From: Candidatus Melainabacteria bacterium
Lineage (GTDB): Bacteria > Cyanobacteriota > Vampirovibrionia > LMEP-6097
DNA: 7,541 nt
Reading direction: 5' to 3'
Assembly: GCA_028817775.1 (NCBI GenBank)
Contig: JAPPOW010000085.1
Span: 1-7,541, forward strand
The translations under genes were made by a program, and so were the position numbers. Below the pieces are notes generated by a model. That model searched no databases, was not told where the DNA came from, and saw only the letters and a program-made list of their open reading frames with translations. The first letter of the stretch is position 1. Each line of letters begins with the position of its first letter. Below are positions 7,079-7,541 of this stretch, one piece after another.

Positions 7079-7541
7079 ATGGACTTAATCCAAAACCAAG
7101 AAGCAGAATTTGCCAAACTTTATAAGCTATATGAGGACTATAATTCCCATACTAATATCTCTGCTATCAGAGATAAAGCTGAAGTCTATGCCAAACATTT
7201 TGAAGACTCACTTTCAGTAGTGCCATATCTTGAAGGTCAAGAAATCAAAGTGATTGATGTTGGTACTGGTGGTGGCTTCCCTGCCCTGCCACTTGCAATA
7301 GTTTTGCCGCAAGCACAAATCACTGCAATTGATAGTGTTGGTAAGAAAATTAGATTTATTGATCAAGCCAAAGTAGAACTCAAGCTTGAAAATATTGAAG
7401 CAATTTCTTGCCGGGCAGAAGAATTAGCTCACGACCAAGACCATAGAGAGCGGTATCAAGTCGCGGTTTCTCGGGCAGTAGCTGAGCTAAGAATTATTCT
7501 TGAATACTGTAGTAGTTTTGTGCAGCCAGAAGGCTTTGTAA
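7079..7541 (+). CDS. rsmG: RsmG (GidB), 16S rRNA m7G527 methyltransferase, N-terminal part
   Basis: The frame is open to the right window edge, giving 154 residues of a protein that is normally a little over 200. RsmG uses S-adenosylmethionine to methylate N7 of G527 (E. coli numbering) in the 16S rRNA 530 loop; its loss is known to give low-level streptomycin resistance. Visible family motifs are NISAIRD (26-32), HFEDSL (40-45), the SAM-binding loop IDVGTGGGFPALPLA (59-73), DSVGKKIRF (85-93) and SRAVAEL (131-137). The start ATG 7079 is six bases after the dabA stop and has no strong Shine-Dalgarno sequence, so it probably depends on coupled translation or read-through from dabA. No base change or frameshift is seen in the visible part. 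Confidence 0.93.
   Translation, partial: MDLIQNQEAEFAKLYKLYEDYNSHTNISAIRDKAEVYAKHFEDSLSVVPYLEGQEIKVIDVGTGGGFPALPLAIVLPQAQITAIDSVGKKIRFIDQAKVELKLENIEAISCRAEELAHDQDHRERYQVAVSRAVAELRIILEYCSSFVQPEGFV

Noticed and set aside
1..7541. CRISPR array, tRNA, rRNA or transposase gene
   Set aside because: No regularly spaced repeats, cloverleaf-like sequence, rRNA segment or transposase-like frame was seen on either strand.

Overview
The window comes from a Gram-negative (outer-membrane-bearing) bacterium of moderate-to-low GC content. The evidence is a periplasmic adaptor and a TolC-family outer-membrane channel at the left end. The phylum cannot be settled from this sequence. All recognisable genes lie on the + strand and are tightly packed, apart from one gap of about 200 bp.

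Layout. (1) 2-364: the 3' end of an HlyD-type membrane-fusion protein gene, cut by the window edge. (2) 361-1866: a TolC-like outer-membrane efflux protein, joined to the previous gene by an ATGA overlap. Together these are the periplasmic and outer-membrane parts of a tripartite exporter; the inner-membrane pump is presumably further upstream. (3) 1867-2069: an intergenic region with a degenerate palindromic repeat of the GTCATTGCGAGGA...TCCTCGCAATGAC type, a strong internal hairpin, and a promoter-like sequence just after the repeat. (4) 2070-4361: a long dabB-like gene for a NuoL-type proton-conducting membrane subunit. It carries an additional C-terminal module of about 220 residues that resembles the end of NuoM/MrpD. 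(5) 4361-7072: dabA (UPF0753/DUF2309), starting on the last base of the dabB stop codon and preceded by a strong Shine-Dalgarno sequence. (6) 7079-7541: the 5' part of rsmG (gidB), a 16S rRNA methyltransferase gene, cut by the right edge.

Function. DabA and DabB form the DAB inorganic-carbon accumulation system. DabB is thought to use the cation (H+ or Na+) gradient to drive a carbonic-anhydrase-like zinc site in DabA, so that CO2 is converted vectorially to bicarbonate and trapped in the cytoplasm. All four expected zinc-site residues are present in DabA (C420, D422, H599, C614). The main unusual points are the enlarged, apparently fused DabB; Gln in place of the NuoL channel Glu at position 140; the repeat directly upstream of the dab operon; and the tight coupling of dabA to rsmG. 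No RuBisCO, carboxysome or separate carbonic anhydrase gene lies in the window, so whether the carbon is used for autotrophy or for anaplerotic carboxylation cannot be told here.
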